NCBI GenBank assembly: GCA_028023455.1
Contig: JAQFVV010006215.1
Location: forward strand, 2,368,580 to 2,432,579
Source of the DNA: Epiperipatus broadwayi
Taxonomy: Eukaryota > Onychophora > Udeonychophora > Euonychophora > Peripatidae
DNA: 64,000 bases
Direction of reading: 5' to 3'
In this document: in pieces, positions 36,693 through 47,800 of the stretch
How the letters are laid out: each line of letters begins with the position of its first letter
How positions within the stretch are numbered: position 1 is the first letter of the stretch
Made by a program: the position numbers and the translations under genes
Notes under the pieces: model-generated
The model's input: only the letters and a program-made list of their open reading frames with translations
Database searches by the model: none
Told to the model about the DNA's origin: nothing

Positions 36693-37096
36693 GATATGTA
36701 TCAAATAGCAGTGCATGATTTATTTTTTCTATGAGCTAGCTTAGTGGTTGATCTCCCATCGATAGGCAAAGTGACTCTAAGACGCACAAGCCATCATTAC
36801 AAAGGTGGGAGCTAGGTGATGTTCCAAGGGATGGATATTAATCATATTATCTTGAATAAAACAGAGTTAAGCTACATAGTATTGGATCATGGATTTGTGT
36901 ATAGATGCTAAGGATCTCTTATGTTCGAATGATAAAAACCTTGATGTTTTCAAACAATTACAGTACAACACCAACTGCTTGATATCTGCTGTGATTCCAT
37001 ACCAGTAGAATAATTTGGCTACCTAATTGTGCGATGATTATTGGCCACCACCCCAAGTTCACTGGATGAACCCTGTGCCATACCATTACAATAATT

Positions 37097-37114
37097 TGGC
37101 ACCCAATGTGGGGC
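37097..37114 (+). promoter_or_regulatory. Primer binding site, tRNA-Lys type
   Basis: TGGCACCCAATGTGGGGC agrees with the tRNA-Lys primer-site sequence TGGCGCCCAACGTGGGGC at 16 of 18 positions. Both differences are CpG to CpA or TpG changes, the usual decay of methylated CpG. It lies six bases after the LTR end. A poorer version (TGGCTACCTAATTGTGCG) occurs 81 bp upstream at about 37016. Confidence 0.7.
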
Positions 37115-38289
37115 TTGATAGATACTGTATAATGAAATGACCATGGTAGAAAGGGAGATAAATACATTTTAGGATTTTTAGAAAATTTTTTTTTTCATGT
37201 AGGGTTATGGTTTTGTATTTTTATTTAGACTTTATGTAGTATTTATTATTTCATGTTTAGTGTTGACAAATAACTGCAGCCATGGAACAGCTTAGTGTTT
37301 CAGTCCTAAAACATCTACATATCACAGCATAAGTCAGTATTTAAACCAGCAATAAGTTTTTCTTCAGTTAAATGTATTTTTATTAATAATTATATTTTAA
37401 TTTATTTACAAGTGAAATCTTAACTATTTATACAAATTAATCAATTCTGGATAATTTATTTTTATCATGGCATCAGCAGTAAAACACTGATTGTTTGAGT
37501 TAATAATAAAAAAAATGGTTTCAATGTTAATTTTTTTGAAACAAAATCAATGTTCTAACTTAACAGTTATGAAAACAATCTGATTTTGGAGATTGGGTAT
37601 TTGATTGTTGTTTGTTTAGTTGTACTTTCTGTTTTGATGATGGATGGTTTTGTCATTCCTTAAGGATGCAATGTTTTCATGAAACTCTAGTGTTCTGTCT
37701 CAGTAGTTACTCCAACCCATTTTCAGATCTTGTTGTTTATCATGGTGTAGTTAACACAGTCCTGCCATGATCCCAGCCTCTAAGTCTCCAGAGAAGGAGC
37801 AAGAGATAGTTCTCTATATTTTCAGCCCCCAAGACTCAAAGGAGCAAGGCTTTGCAAAGATTTTTGCATTCTTATTCTGGGTTGTGGTGGCTTTTGTCTA
37901 AATTGAGATAGCTCTCTTGGTGTTCATGGTGTATTGTGTACTTATAGTCCAGTGACTGAATTCTTTATTTATCTCAGAATTACAAGTCACTATTCATTTT
38001 GTTAGCCATTGATGCCTGTCAGATCTCTAGAAGATATTGAGGAGTACATAGTTTGAGGTATGAACTTTGTTTTGATTATAAATATTGTGTTAAATGTTAG
38101 ATGGGTGTTACATTCCTATTTTCTCATGAGGTAGTAGTATCTGGGACAACAAATAGCATATGATATATTTTTGGGGGTATAGATATGACAGTTCCGGGAG
38201 TCTGAGAAACAAAGTATCAATTATATCATTGATAAATATTGATATTTTAGATTTAGGATTAAAGAAGTATAGTTCCTATTTATAGAATC

Positions 38290-39960
38290 ATATGGATTTC
38301 GATAGTGAAGACAATGGAAGGATCAGAGGTTAGTGAATAAAATATGCTCTGCATATTTAACCACTTAAGCAAAAAACCAGACCATCAATCTGGCAGAATG
38401 GATACTCAAAGGAGAGATGAATGAAAAAACGGATTATCAGCATCAAGGAAGAATGGATATTCAGCATCAAGAAATGACTGTAAGAATAGATAATACAGAG
38501 AAATGAGTGAAAAAATAGAAAGTATCGAGAAAAGAGAGAAATCAGTGAGAAAATAGAATCAGTATCAAGAAATAAGCAAAGAGATAGTCAGTAAAAAAAA
38601 TTGAATGATAAGTTCAATGTTTCAAGTAAACAATTAAAGGATTTTAAAATGGATTAGAGAACCAAAATTAGAGTTTGATGAAAGATGTGATACCAGATTC
38701 AATGAACTGAGAAACAAGTTTGAAATGAGACAAGAACAATGGACAGCAAAATCAAACAAGTAGGAGAAATATGTGATGAAAGAGAAAAGGTTCATGATAG
38801 CTTTAAAGAAGCCTTAAAAGTGAAAGTTAAGTCAATTAAGATAGAGGTAGCAGATGTACAAAATCAGTTGAAGACCGAATACAAAAGGATAGGTAAAAGA
38901 CAGGGCAAAATAGAGTTTTTAAAAAAAAGAAATAATGGAAAATGAAGGTAAAATAGAGAGTATAAAAGATCAGATGGTTAATGTTGAACAAATTAGACAG
39001 GAAGAGAGAGGAAATCTTGAGGAAATCTTACAAGATTTTGATAGTAGGTTCAAAAGTCAAAGAACTATAGTGAATGAGATGAGAGAATATTTACAAATAT
39101 TTACAAAATCAAGAGCAGGATTTACATAGCAAAATATTAGTCAAGATACAAAATAGGTTGTCAGGGCAAGAGGCAGGTCATGCATTCAAGCATGGAGGTA
39201 GTGAAGTGGGCTTTGAGAATAATCTGGAAGATGATGAAAATGGAGAACCCATAACTCTAGGCAGAAGGAAGATGAAAATACTGAAGAAAAAAACACTAAT
39301 AAAGCTATGTATATACAGATCAAAGTATTTAGGGGTGAATATGAGACCCCACAGACTATTTAAGTGAATTAGGAACTATCTTCCCTGAATAGGATGAATG
39401 AAAGAAAAAATTCGCGATTGCTAATAACCACTTACATGCCTCAGCCAAGTGCTAGTGAAGGTCACTCTTCCAAAATTCTATGGGGACTTCAAATGCATGT
39501 TCTTATGAGTTTTGGAATGAAGACAAGCAAGAGAGCCTCAAGTATCATATTCGTCAAGACAAATATAGTCCCAATAAAGGCAGCTACAGCCAGTTTTTTT
39601 TTAGACTCAAGCTGCAACACTGAATATGCTAATTGCATTTCCTTTATCAGAAAACCAAATTATCAGGATTGTTAGAAGAAATCTGACTAGACAGGTTGAA
39701 CAGGCTCTTATAGAAACTGACTGATATACTGTACAAGTGGTGGCACATATTTTAGGGTCCTTACAAGCTAGTGAGGGCTTATCTGGGAACACTCTAGGAC
39801 TAAAGAGAGAATATAGGTTATAGCCTCTAGCATACAAGTAGGTAAGGAAGAACCAGTCAAAATGAGGAAAGGCAGCCTGTGAATTCCATGTCATGGCAGG
39901 AATAGATCACAATGGTTTCAGGAAAAGTGACATATTAAGGGTAATTTGTAGAGTACTGCA
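38290..39960 (+). pseudogene. Broken gypsy gag
   Basis: Plus-strand frames 38739-38945, 38935-39129 and 39158-39367 give Lys/Glu-rich coiled-coil segments like the long coiled coil of the intact Gag at 61.3-63.5 kb. Further on, shifting frames give IKVFRGEYE, then KYHIRQDKYSPNKGSYSQFF and PLSENQIIRIVRRNL followed by TRQVEQALIETD, which match IKFFKGEYL, RYQISQERYHVNKGSYTQFF and PLSETQIVRIIRHNL in the intact Gag, in the same order. Stops and frameshifts break every segment. Gag would form the particle that packages the element's RNA. After about 39960 no pol domain is recognisable. Confidence 0.8.
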
Positions 39961-40268
39961 CAAAAGTTAGTGGGAGCTAGTCCATTAAACTAATAGGGAC
40001 CACAGAATATTCCTACTGTGCAGTCCCACTACTAACTTGTCAAAACTCATGTTAGTAACCCACAGAAACATAAATTTAAATTTTTTTTTAACCTTTATGA
40101 AGGGCCTTTCTGAATAAAAAAGAAAATGCATTTTTATTAGAATCTCCTCCTGAAAATGAGAAAGGCACTGTCAATGCACATAGTCTAAAGCTGCAGTAGC
40201 TCCTCCCTAGATAATTTTTTGGGAGTAAACTCACTGGAGCATTCAAATTTTAATGTTCAATAGATAAA

Positions 40269-40947
40269 TAGTAGATGTGATATGTTGGACTATTTCCGTC
40301 ATCTACGAGTGAATGTATAAAAAATTTTAAACTTTTCAAATACAACAACTTATTAGTAATAACACACAATTAGACAACACAGCTTAGTAATTACACAACA
40401 TTTCAAGTAGTATTATTTTCCACTCTTCTTCAGGTGTTGCTGGCCTGATATGCACAGTGACAGTATTCATATAAAAGTTGAACTCGCACCTTTAGATTCC
40501 TAAATGTCGAATTTAAGACAAATGCACTAACCAACTGAGCTGTTCTGTCAAAGGCAATAGATAGTAGAAAATTGATATTTAAAAAAAAAAAAAATTGAAG
40601 GACTCTGGAGGATTTGAACCAATCCTCATATATAAAACTTCTACTATTTATTGCCTTTGACAGAACAACTGATAGTTAGAGCATTTGTCTTAAATTCGAC
40701 ATTCAGGAATCTAAAGGTGCTAATTCAACTTTTATATGAATACTGTCACTGTGCATATCAGACCAGCAACACAAGAGTGGAGAATAATACTACTCAAAAT
40801 GTTGTGTAATTACTAATCTGTGTTGTCTAATTGTGTTATTACTAATAAGTTGTTTGTATTTGAAAAGATTATTTAAGTTTAAAGTTTTCTTACATTCAAC
40901 ATTCACTCATAGACAATGGAAATAGTCCAACATATCATATCTAATAA
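40269..40947. mobile_element. Foldback element (family F) with inverted SINE arms
   Basis: The outer arms pair TAGTAGATGTGATATGTTGG with CCAACATATCATATCTAATA, then TTTTCAAATACAACAAC with its inverse, then two inverted tRNA-SINE copies (minus at about 40430-40563, plus at about 40636-40790), around a ~60-bp loop containing GGAGGATTTGAACCAATCC. The better SINE arm (minus) reads CAGAACAGCTCAGTTGGTTA, then GGTGCGAGTTCAACTTTTA, recognisable A- and B-box regions. It has inserted in the 3' part of the decayed provirus. Confidence 0.75.
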
Positions 40948-42087
40948 TATACCATCATCATAAACTTTCATGCAAATAGATAAATTGTAAATCTTGTAGT
41001 AATTTAAAGGAAGGAATATATCAGAGAAAGAATGAGAAGGGTTACAGAAAGATTCATAATAAAAAATTATAAGTGATGGGGTAGATATAGAAAAAAGAAA
41101 GGGAAGGGAATTTTTATTGGTTGTCATGTTCTTTTTTAATTTTATGGGGAGGCAGATGTAGGGTATTAATTGGAAACTTAAGCGAGATCCCAATTATTCC
41201 AGAAAAAAAGTAGCAAACAACTTATTAGTAATAACACACAATTAGACAACACAGCTTAGTAATTACACAACATTTCGAGTAGTATTATTTTCCACTCTTC
41301 TTCAGGTGTTGCTGGCCTGATATGCACAGTGACAGTATTCATATAAAAGTTGAACTCGCACCTTTAGATTCCTGAATGTCGAATTTAAGACAAATGCACT
41401 AACCAACTGAGCTGTTCTGTCAAAGGCAATAGATAGTAGAAAATTGATATTTTAAAAAAAAAAAATTGAAGGACTCTGGAGGATTTGAACCAATCATCCT
41501 CATATATAAAACTTCTACTATTTATTGCCTTTGACAGAACAACTGATAGTTAGAGCATTTGTCTTAAATTCGACATTCAGGAATCTAAAGGTGCTAATTC
41601 AACTTTTATATGAATAGTCACTGTGCATATCAGACCAGCAACACAAGAGTGGAGAATAATACTACTCAAAATGTTGTGTAATTACTAATCTGTGTTGTCT
41701 AATTGTGTTATTACTAATAAGTTGTTTGTATTTGAAAAGATTATTTAAGTTTAAAATTTTCTTACATTCAACATTCACTCATAGACGATGGAAATAGTCC
41801 AACATATCATATCTAATAATATACCATCATCATAAACTTTCATGCAAATAGATAAATTGTAAATCTTGTAGTAATTTAAAGGAAGGAATATAATCAGAGA
41901 AAGAATGAGAAGGGTTACAGGAAGATTCATAATAAAAAATTATAAGTGATGGGGTAGATATAGAAAAAAGAAAGGGAAGGGAATTTTTATTGGTTGTCAT
42001 GTTTTTTTTTAATTTTATGGGGAGGCAGATGTAGGATATTAATTGGAAACTTAAGCGAGATCCCAATTATTCCAGAAAAAAAGTAGC
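40344..42087 (+). repeat. Direct tandem duplication, 872-bp period
   Basis: 40344-41215 and 41216-42087 are nearly identical in the same orientation. Each unit holds most of the foldback element, a stretch of provirus interior, the polypurine tract and the first ~59 bp of the 3' LTR. Junction at AAAAAAAGTAGC-AAACAACTT near 41213. Differences are a few indels in homopolymers and single substitutions, so the event is recent relative to the provirus. Two minus ORFs (40903-41193 and 41830-42066) are copies of the same non-coding stretch. Confidence 0.9.
41146..41156 (+). promoter_or_regulatory. Polypurine tract of the decayed provirus
   Basis: GGGGAGGCAGA directly precedes TGTAGGGTATT, the start of the 3' LTR. 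Repeated at 42019-42029 by the tandem duplication. The younger element also has a purine-rich tract directly before its LTR. Confidence 0.6.
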
Positions 42088-43913
42088 AGAGAGAATTTTT
42101 TTGTTTGTTTTAATCAGCTATATATTTTTGATTGAAAATCACTGATTAGCAATCAACTTCTGGCTGGGTATGGGCCTATATGTGTGTGTGGACAATCCAA
42201 TTTAGATGCCTTCATACAAGTGAAGATTAATTAATATTTCAAGTTTTTAATTCTAAGTAACAGCAGTTTTTTTTTTAAAATCTATATTATTTCTACTTTA
42301 TTGTATGTTAACATTAAAAAAAAGAAAAAAGGAGAGAGAAAAAACTCATTAGCAAATGTGTAAAATCAAAGAGACCGCTAATGATTGTTTTTAACCACCA
42401 AATTTAGTTTGAACTCAGCTACTAATTAATCATAAGTTGACAGTTCCAAGATAAAAATATTTCAAACCACCCAAGTGGATAGTCAAAATTTAAATCACAT
42501 ATTATCATCAGAAGAGTACTGACCAATGACGTCAGTAACACAAAATGAATAAATACCAAAGAGAAGCTGAAACAAGGGCATTATTACTGTCTTTTTGAAC
42601 TGGTGTTGTCAACTCATCTCAAATATTTTATTGTGGAAGATTTAAAAAGATATGCAGTGCTGAACACTAGAATGCTGTTTGAAGGGCTTTGGAAGCCACC
42701 GGAGTCCAGGTGCATCTGAATGGGAGACTAGAGAAACACATCCAGGGCTGACCACGTAAGTAGTGATGGCTACAATGCCTCCATCCACTTTGGAAAAGTA
42801 AATATCAGAAGGGAAAACCATGAAGAAAGCTTACTCCGACTCAAATTCAGGATTGTCTGTGAATAAGTTTAGACATCAAGTAGTTTGTATCTATACCATA
42901 AATTTTCTATCATCTGAAAAATAGTAACCAGGTTAATTTGAAGAAAATTTGCATGCAATAATCACTGTGTGCTTTTTTTCTCTGTGATCATTATCAAGGA
43001 AGTTTACGTTTGATAATCTGTCTCATCTATATATACTTGTCCATAGTGCATATAATCCAATTTCATTAACTATTGAAATTCATTTTTTAATTCTCTCTCT
43101 CCTCAAATCAGGTCTTAGTGATTGTTTTGTTATTGCTAAATATTATTATTTATGCTATTTTTATATAGTTCCATTTTAAAATAGATGTTCATTTTTTTTC
43201 TTCATTGAAACATTTATGCAAACATTTTATGATGGGAAAGGTTTAAACCCTAGACGATGTGTGTATGTACATAGATGTATGGCAGTAGTGGACGGCCTAA
43301 AACGAAATGATAAAGGGGATATCAAATGACAATAGTAACTAGATGAGAGATTATCTTTTTTTATTATTAGTGTTGATTTAGTAAAGGCAGAAATTAGGAA
43401 GAGCTATGAATGGATACAGATTAATTATGTAATAGTTACTTTACAATCTTATTGTCAAGATGGGATGTGTATATGCATTTTTTGATTTTGTTTATTAATT
43501 ATACCATAAATAAAAGATGTGTGATACTCATTGTCAGATAAAAATACATTATGAACCACAGTAAAAAGATGAAAAGGATAATTTTAATCGTTATACATCA
43601 AATTTTGGTCATAAGTATACAGGGTCCAGTTCTCTTTCGTGCCTTTGAAGGAGGATGGGAGTGATATTTATCACCAGAAATTATTTACATAGAAGGGTAG
43701 ATATGCATCAAGTAGCAGAGCATATAATTTATTTTGGGTTTTTTTTACGAGCTAGCTTAGTGGATAATCTCCCATCGATAGGCACAGTGAATCTAAGACA
43801 CGTAAGCCGGCCTTATAAAGGTGGGAACTAGGTGATGTTCCAAGAGATGGATATTAATCATTCCATCCCGAATAATAAAACCCAGTTAGTTATAGGCACA
43901 TAATATTGGACCA
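42030..43913 (+). repeat. 3' LTR of the decayed provirus, truncated
   Basis: Runs collinear with 34539 to about 36890 with indels, including the identical CCAAT/CRE/TATA block at 42523-42555. The last ~200 bp present in the 5' LTR are missing because a reverse-oriented LINE tail begins at 43914. Confidence 0.8.
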
Positions 43914-44830
43914 GGTGATGTGATGTACTGTGGCTTCTCCTTAAACGAAGTCAAGAATATCTCAGCAATTATGCCCAGATAAACCTGTTAGCCACTTTAT
44001 TTTCCATTCCCCACTCTATGTTTTCCCATATTCTGCTCCATGCCATTTCCACAACATAATCTTTATCAACTCTATGACCTTTATATCTAAATCCCCTTTA
44101 CCTTTTCCCAAACCCAGCATAAAAACCAATAATTCACTTTCTGTATAATCACTTTTTTCATATTTATTCTTCCACAACTTCATTATATGTAACCTTTCTG
44201 TTTTCAAGCATTTACATTCAATTAACAAATGCCTAATATTTTCTATTTCCTTCCTTACATAAGTTACAAAATAAATCACCCATATTTTTCCATTTACATA
44301 TATATTCCCTTGTTGCTAAAAACCCCGTTCGAGAAACAATAAACTACTTTCCTTACTATTATCATATATTAATTCGCACCTAATATTCTATTTATTTCTA
44401 TATATATTTACTCTTTTTTTTACTCTCCATACTATTTCTCCATCTTTCTAACTCCCTATTCTTTATTAATAAATCTATTCTTTTATCCCATTCCTTACTA
44501 CTTATAACACTCAACAATCCTCTTAACACAATCATCCCATCTTTTGTACAAATATACGGATATAAATTCTTTATTCAAATCTTTTGCATACTGCATTACC
44601 TTTCTCACCCATCTTGCTACCTGCCCTTTACTCATAACCCAATTAATTACTATTTTGGCTATTCTTTTATTATTCATAAATTGCAATCTACCAAACATTT
44701 TCATTTTACTTTTTGCATCTCTCATATGAAAACTTGACCATCCAATTTCTCTTTGAAATTGCCTCCTTTGCTGTCCATACATCTGCATCCAATGCATGTC
44801 TTCCTACTTCCCTTTGAACTTGTTCTAAAT
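43914..44830 (-). pseudogene. LINE copy 4, 5'-truncated, minus strand
   Basis: On the minus strand, 44498-44797 encodes GWSSFHMRDAKSKMKM, then WVMSKGQVARWVRKVMQYAK, and 44016-44279 encodes ENIRHLLIECKCLKTERLHI, both collinear with the 17.2-19.8 kb copy. The 3' tail (GGTGATGTGATGTACTGTGG on the plus strand) abuts the truncated LTR. Frameshifts separate the blocks. It entered the LTR or joined it through a deletion. Confidence 0.85.
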
Positions 44831-47800
44831 AATCTAATTCCCTTTAGTAGCACACAAAGCAAAACAAAAAAAAATGTTAAACGCATTATTCACAAAATTA
44901 ATATGATTACATTCAGGCAATAAGTTCTCAATTCTGGATTAAGTATATAAATCCATAATAACAATTTAAGACTTTACTGAACACAATTTAGTTGTAACAA
45001 ACCAATATTCTACTGTCAATCAGTATGCCAACTGCATCATCCATATATATTTAGTTTGTGCTACTAATCAGCATATTATTTGATCAATCTGTACATTTTT
45101 TTAAGGCAATACTTACATTAATTCGTGCCTACCAAAGATCTGTTATGATTCCACAATATTTTGTTTTCATTTCCTAATTATTCATAATGTTATATACTGT
45201 TCAGTTTGTTTTTATGATTGGAAAAATCTACCTGGCTGTTTGTTCTTCCTGTCATAGTGAGAATTACACTTTTATTGTTCATTTTCTCCGGTCATTGTTT
45301 CTTATAATGATCAATAGCTGTTATACATTGAATGGATGCTTTGGGAAAAAAATTAATAATTTATGGTCTTTCAATATATTAAGTCCTGACATTTTAATAC
45401 TGAAAATACTTTGTTATAATCCTCGATTTTGTTACTAATCTTGGTTCTTTATTTTGTATATAGTTTTATATTCAAGCAATCACAACATATCTTCCCCAGA
45501 AAATATCCAAATCAGCTTAAGATTTTGAATCCAAGTCAGTGTTGAAACAGTAAGATTCGTATTCGAATCTTAAGTTTCACCTTTTTCTGTCGTCTCTCAC
45601 TGACCGATCTATCCCGCCCAAATTTAAACTTTTTGGTATCGAATTGTGTGTGTAGCAATCTTAAAAATGTATAAATGTATGTAGAATTCAGCATAAACAC
45701 GCACACATTTCGATCTCAAATTAAACGCAATAAATAGGGATAAAATAATATAATTTAGATTTCTTTTAGTTATATAATTTTGTATAATTTTAATCATTTA
45801 TTTTGGATTATAAAGTTCGTATTTCATTTAATAATAATTCTAAAAAAAATCTGATGTAATATTTAATTAAAAGTTAAAATAATCTTATGTTCCCTTTTTG
45901 TTTTTGAAATTTAAAAAGCATCGGTCAGTGATAGATAATAGATTAATTAAAGAAAAATTCCCCAAAAATGTAATTAGTAAATGTAAAATGTAAACAATAG
46001 AACGGCAGCTTTCTTTAATTAAAAACCAACTAAATGCATTGATTATCCTCAGGGCAGATTAAATAGAACCTAAAAATATCTTAACAAAAATGTGAAAGAT
46101 CAAGATAAGAAAAGAGGCCATCTTAGACTGGCTGGAGACATTCACTTAAACTTTAGCTTTGCTCTCGATCACTGAGAGTCTCCAAAAATATAAAATAATT
46201 TGTTCCTGCCAAGGTATGACCGAGTAAAGCACCTAGATTATTCTCCATTGGGAGATAGCCTATCAGATGCTGAACTTTCCATTGCCCGTCATAAATTCAC
46301 CATGAAGATCTGCTGCCTGAAATAAATGAAAAAGCTGCTGCTGCTGTGAAATGAAAAGAAATATCTAAATACAAGAAAGACTTGCCACTCGTGAACTTTT
46401 TGCTACTAAACTCATGGAATAAGAAAACTTCTTATAAAACAGGTACTTGTCTGTGTTCAAACTCTAGAGTACTCTAATAATATGCTATAGCTCTTTTTCA
46501 TAATATTTATCTAAATTATAGAATGTAAAAACTACCATATGTATAGCTAAAACTGAATAATTAACTTAATGTGTAAATTTCTCTACTAATCTAGCTTACC
46601 TCATTCTATCTTGGGTGCGTATTTATATAATCTACATTTCTATCTATAGTTATTATTTAATTATTGCATGCTCATAATTATTTCAATTTTCAAAGTTTAA
46701 ATCTATGATCGCTTAAAACAATGAATGCGTGTCAAATTTTCATTAATATTTACTTTCTTTAATAACTTAACTTTCATATAAATCGACATGCATTCAATGC
46801 TTCATTTATTGTAATGCAGGGGTCTACAACTTCGCAAATGGCTGATGTATTAGTTATGATAATTCCCAATTTATATATGTTTAGTATTTATTAAATCATC
46901 ATGAATAATTCCACAGAAAATTACATTTCTTTGAGAGTCGCCAACGTTCTTTAATAAATGTTGATAATGTCGGGCTGAATTAGAAATCCATTTAAATCCT
47001 ATCATAATCGTTTATACAGTATTGTAACAGTCATATTTGAACATCCACGCAACAAAATCCAGAGTTTTGGTAAATTATACCAAGGCTAATCTAGATGAGG
47101 GTTTGAGACCAAATCTGACCGCACCTCAGCTCCTTCACCAACACTCCCTGACTTACTACCTTATGAATGACATATATGAGGTTACACTCGTAATCTCTCA
47201 ATTTCCGCGCCGGCAATAGCAAAGGGTAAAATGAGAGACTCGGGGATATTTAACTAAATGTTTTCTAGCTTAACCAAACACACTCACACAACCTATGGCT
47301 GATTATCTAATGCATATAAAATCATTATGGATGGTTATTTAATATAAATAAAGTGAATAATACTGCAGACATTAATAGATTTTAAAATTATTTAATATTG
47401 ACAAAACACAAACAATAATTAAATATACTGAATATTCCACTCGCAGGTGGGATGGTGAAAATACGAACTACACGTTCTGTAATCAATTGTACTTAACGAT
47501 CATTATTCTATTATATCGTTTATACGTTAATAATTATTTTACATCTATACTGATGTCTAAACCATGTTTTGCCATTCCTACTCAGTATGTTAAGGGTTAA
47601 ACTCTAAGAGAGTGGGAACTTTATACAATGTGTACTTAAATTTGTCATTACGTGATGAGCAGACAATGTGCTCTTTATGTAGGTATTCTTAGATAAACTA
47701 GATCTTAGGTTCAGATCAATGCTGAACAATTAATATACAACAGATGAACTGGCATTTTGTAGCATAACTTCTGAGGCTATGGCGCTATGCAAATTTCATC

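Larger units (their letters stand above)
34539..37090 (+). repeat. 5' long terminal repeat (~2.55 kb) of the decayed gypsy provirus
   Basis: Homologous in the same orientation to 42030-43913. It begins TATAGGGTATTAATTG where the partner has TGTAGGGTATTAATTGG, and ends CCATTACA six bases before the primer site, so the original ends were probably TGTA and TACA. It contains a conserved CCAAT/CRE/TATA block. Local 61-bp tandem copies (36571-36692) are unique to this LTR. Sequence between 36955 and 37090 holds a partial ~80-bp duplication of the LTR-end/primer-site region. Unusually long for a gypsy LTR, so part may be later insertion. Confidence 0.7.
34539..43913 (+). mobile_element. Decayed Ty3/gypsy provirus, plus strand, rearranged
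   Basis: Reading 5' to 3': 5' LTR (34539-37090), tRNA-Lys-type primer site (37097-37114), leader, broken gag (about 38290-39960), unassigned DNA where pol should be, foldback insertion (40269-40947), polypurine tract just before 41157, the first 59 bp of the 3' LTR, an 872-bp tandem duplication, and the remaining 3' LTR (42030-43913), cut off by a reverse LINE. The Gag relics match the younger element at 58-63.5 kb, so the two belong to related lineages. The element is non-functional. Confidence 0.75.

Noticed and set aside
36958-37167. 69-codon minus ORF rich in Trp/His
   Set aside because: It covers the duplicated LTR-end/primer-site region of the decayed provirus. The composition reflects the primer-site repeats read backwards.
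40903-42066. Paired minus-strand ORFs of 96 and 78 codons with nearly identical protein
   Set aside because: They look conserved only because the DNA was tandemly duplicated. The second is frameshifted after its first part, and they lie on provirus/foldback junction DNA.
2494-43913. CRISPR-like or bacterial operon structure among the many repeats
   Set aside because: Repeats are long, degenerate and transposon-derived, with no regular short repeats with unique spacers, no cas genes and no prokaryotic gene organisation.
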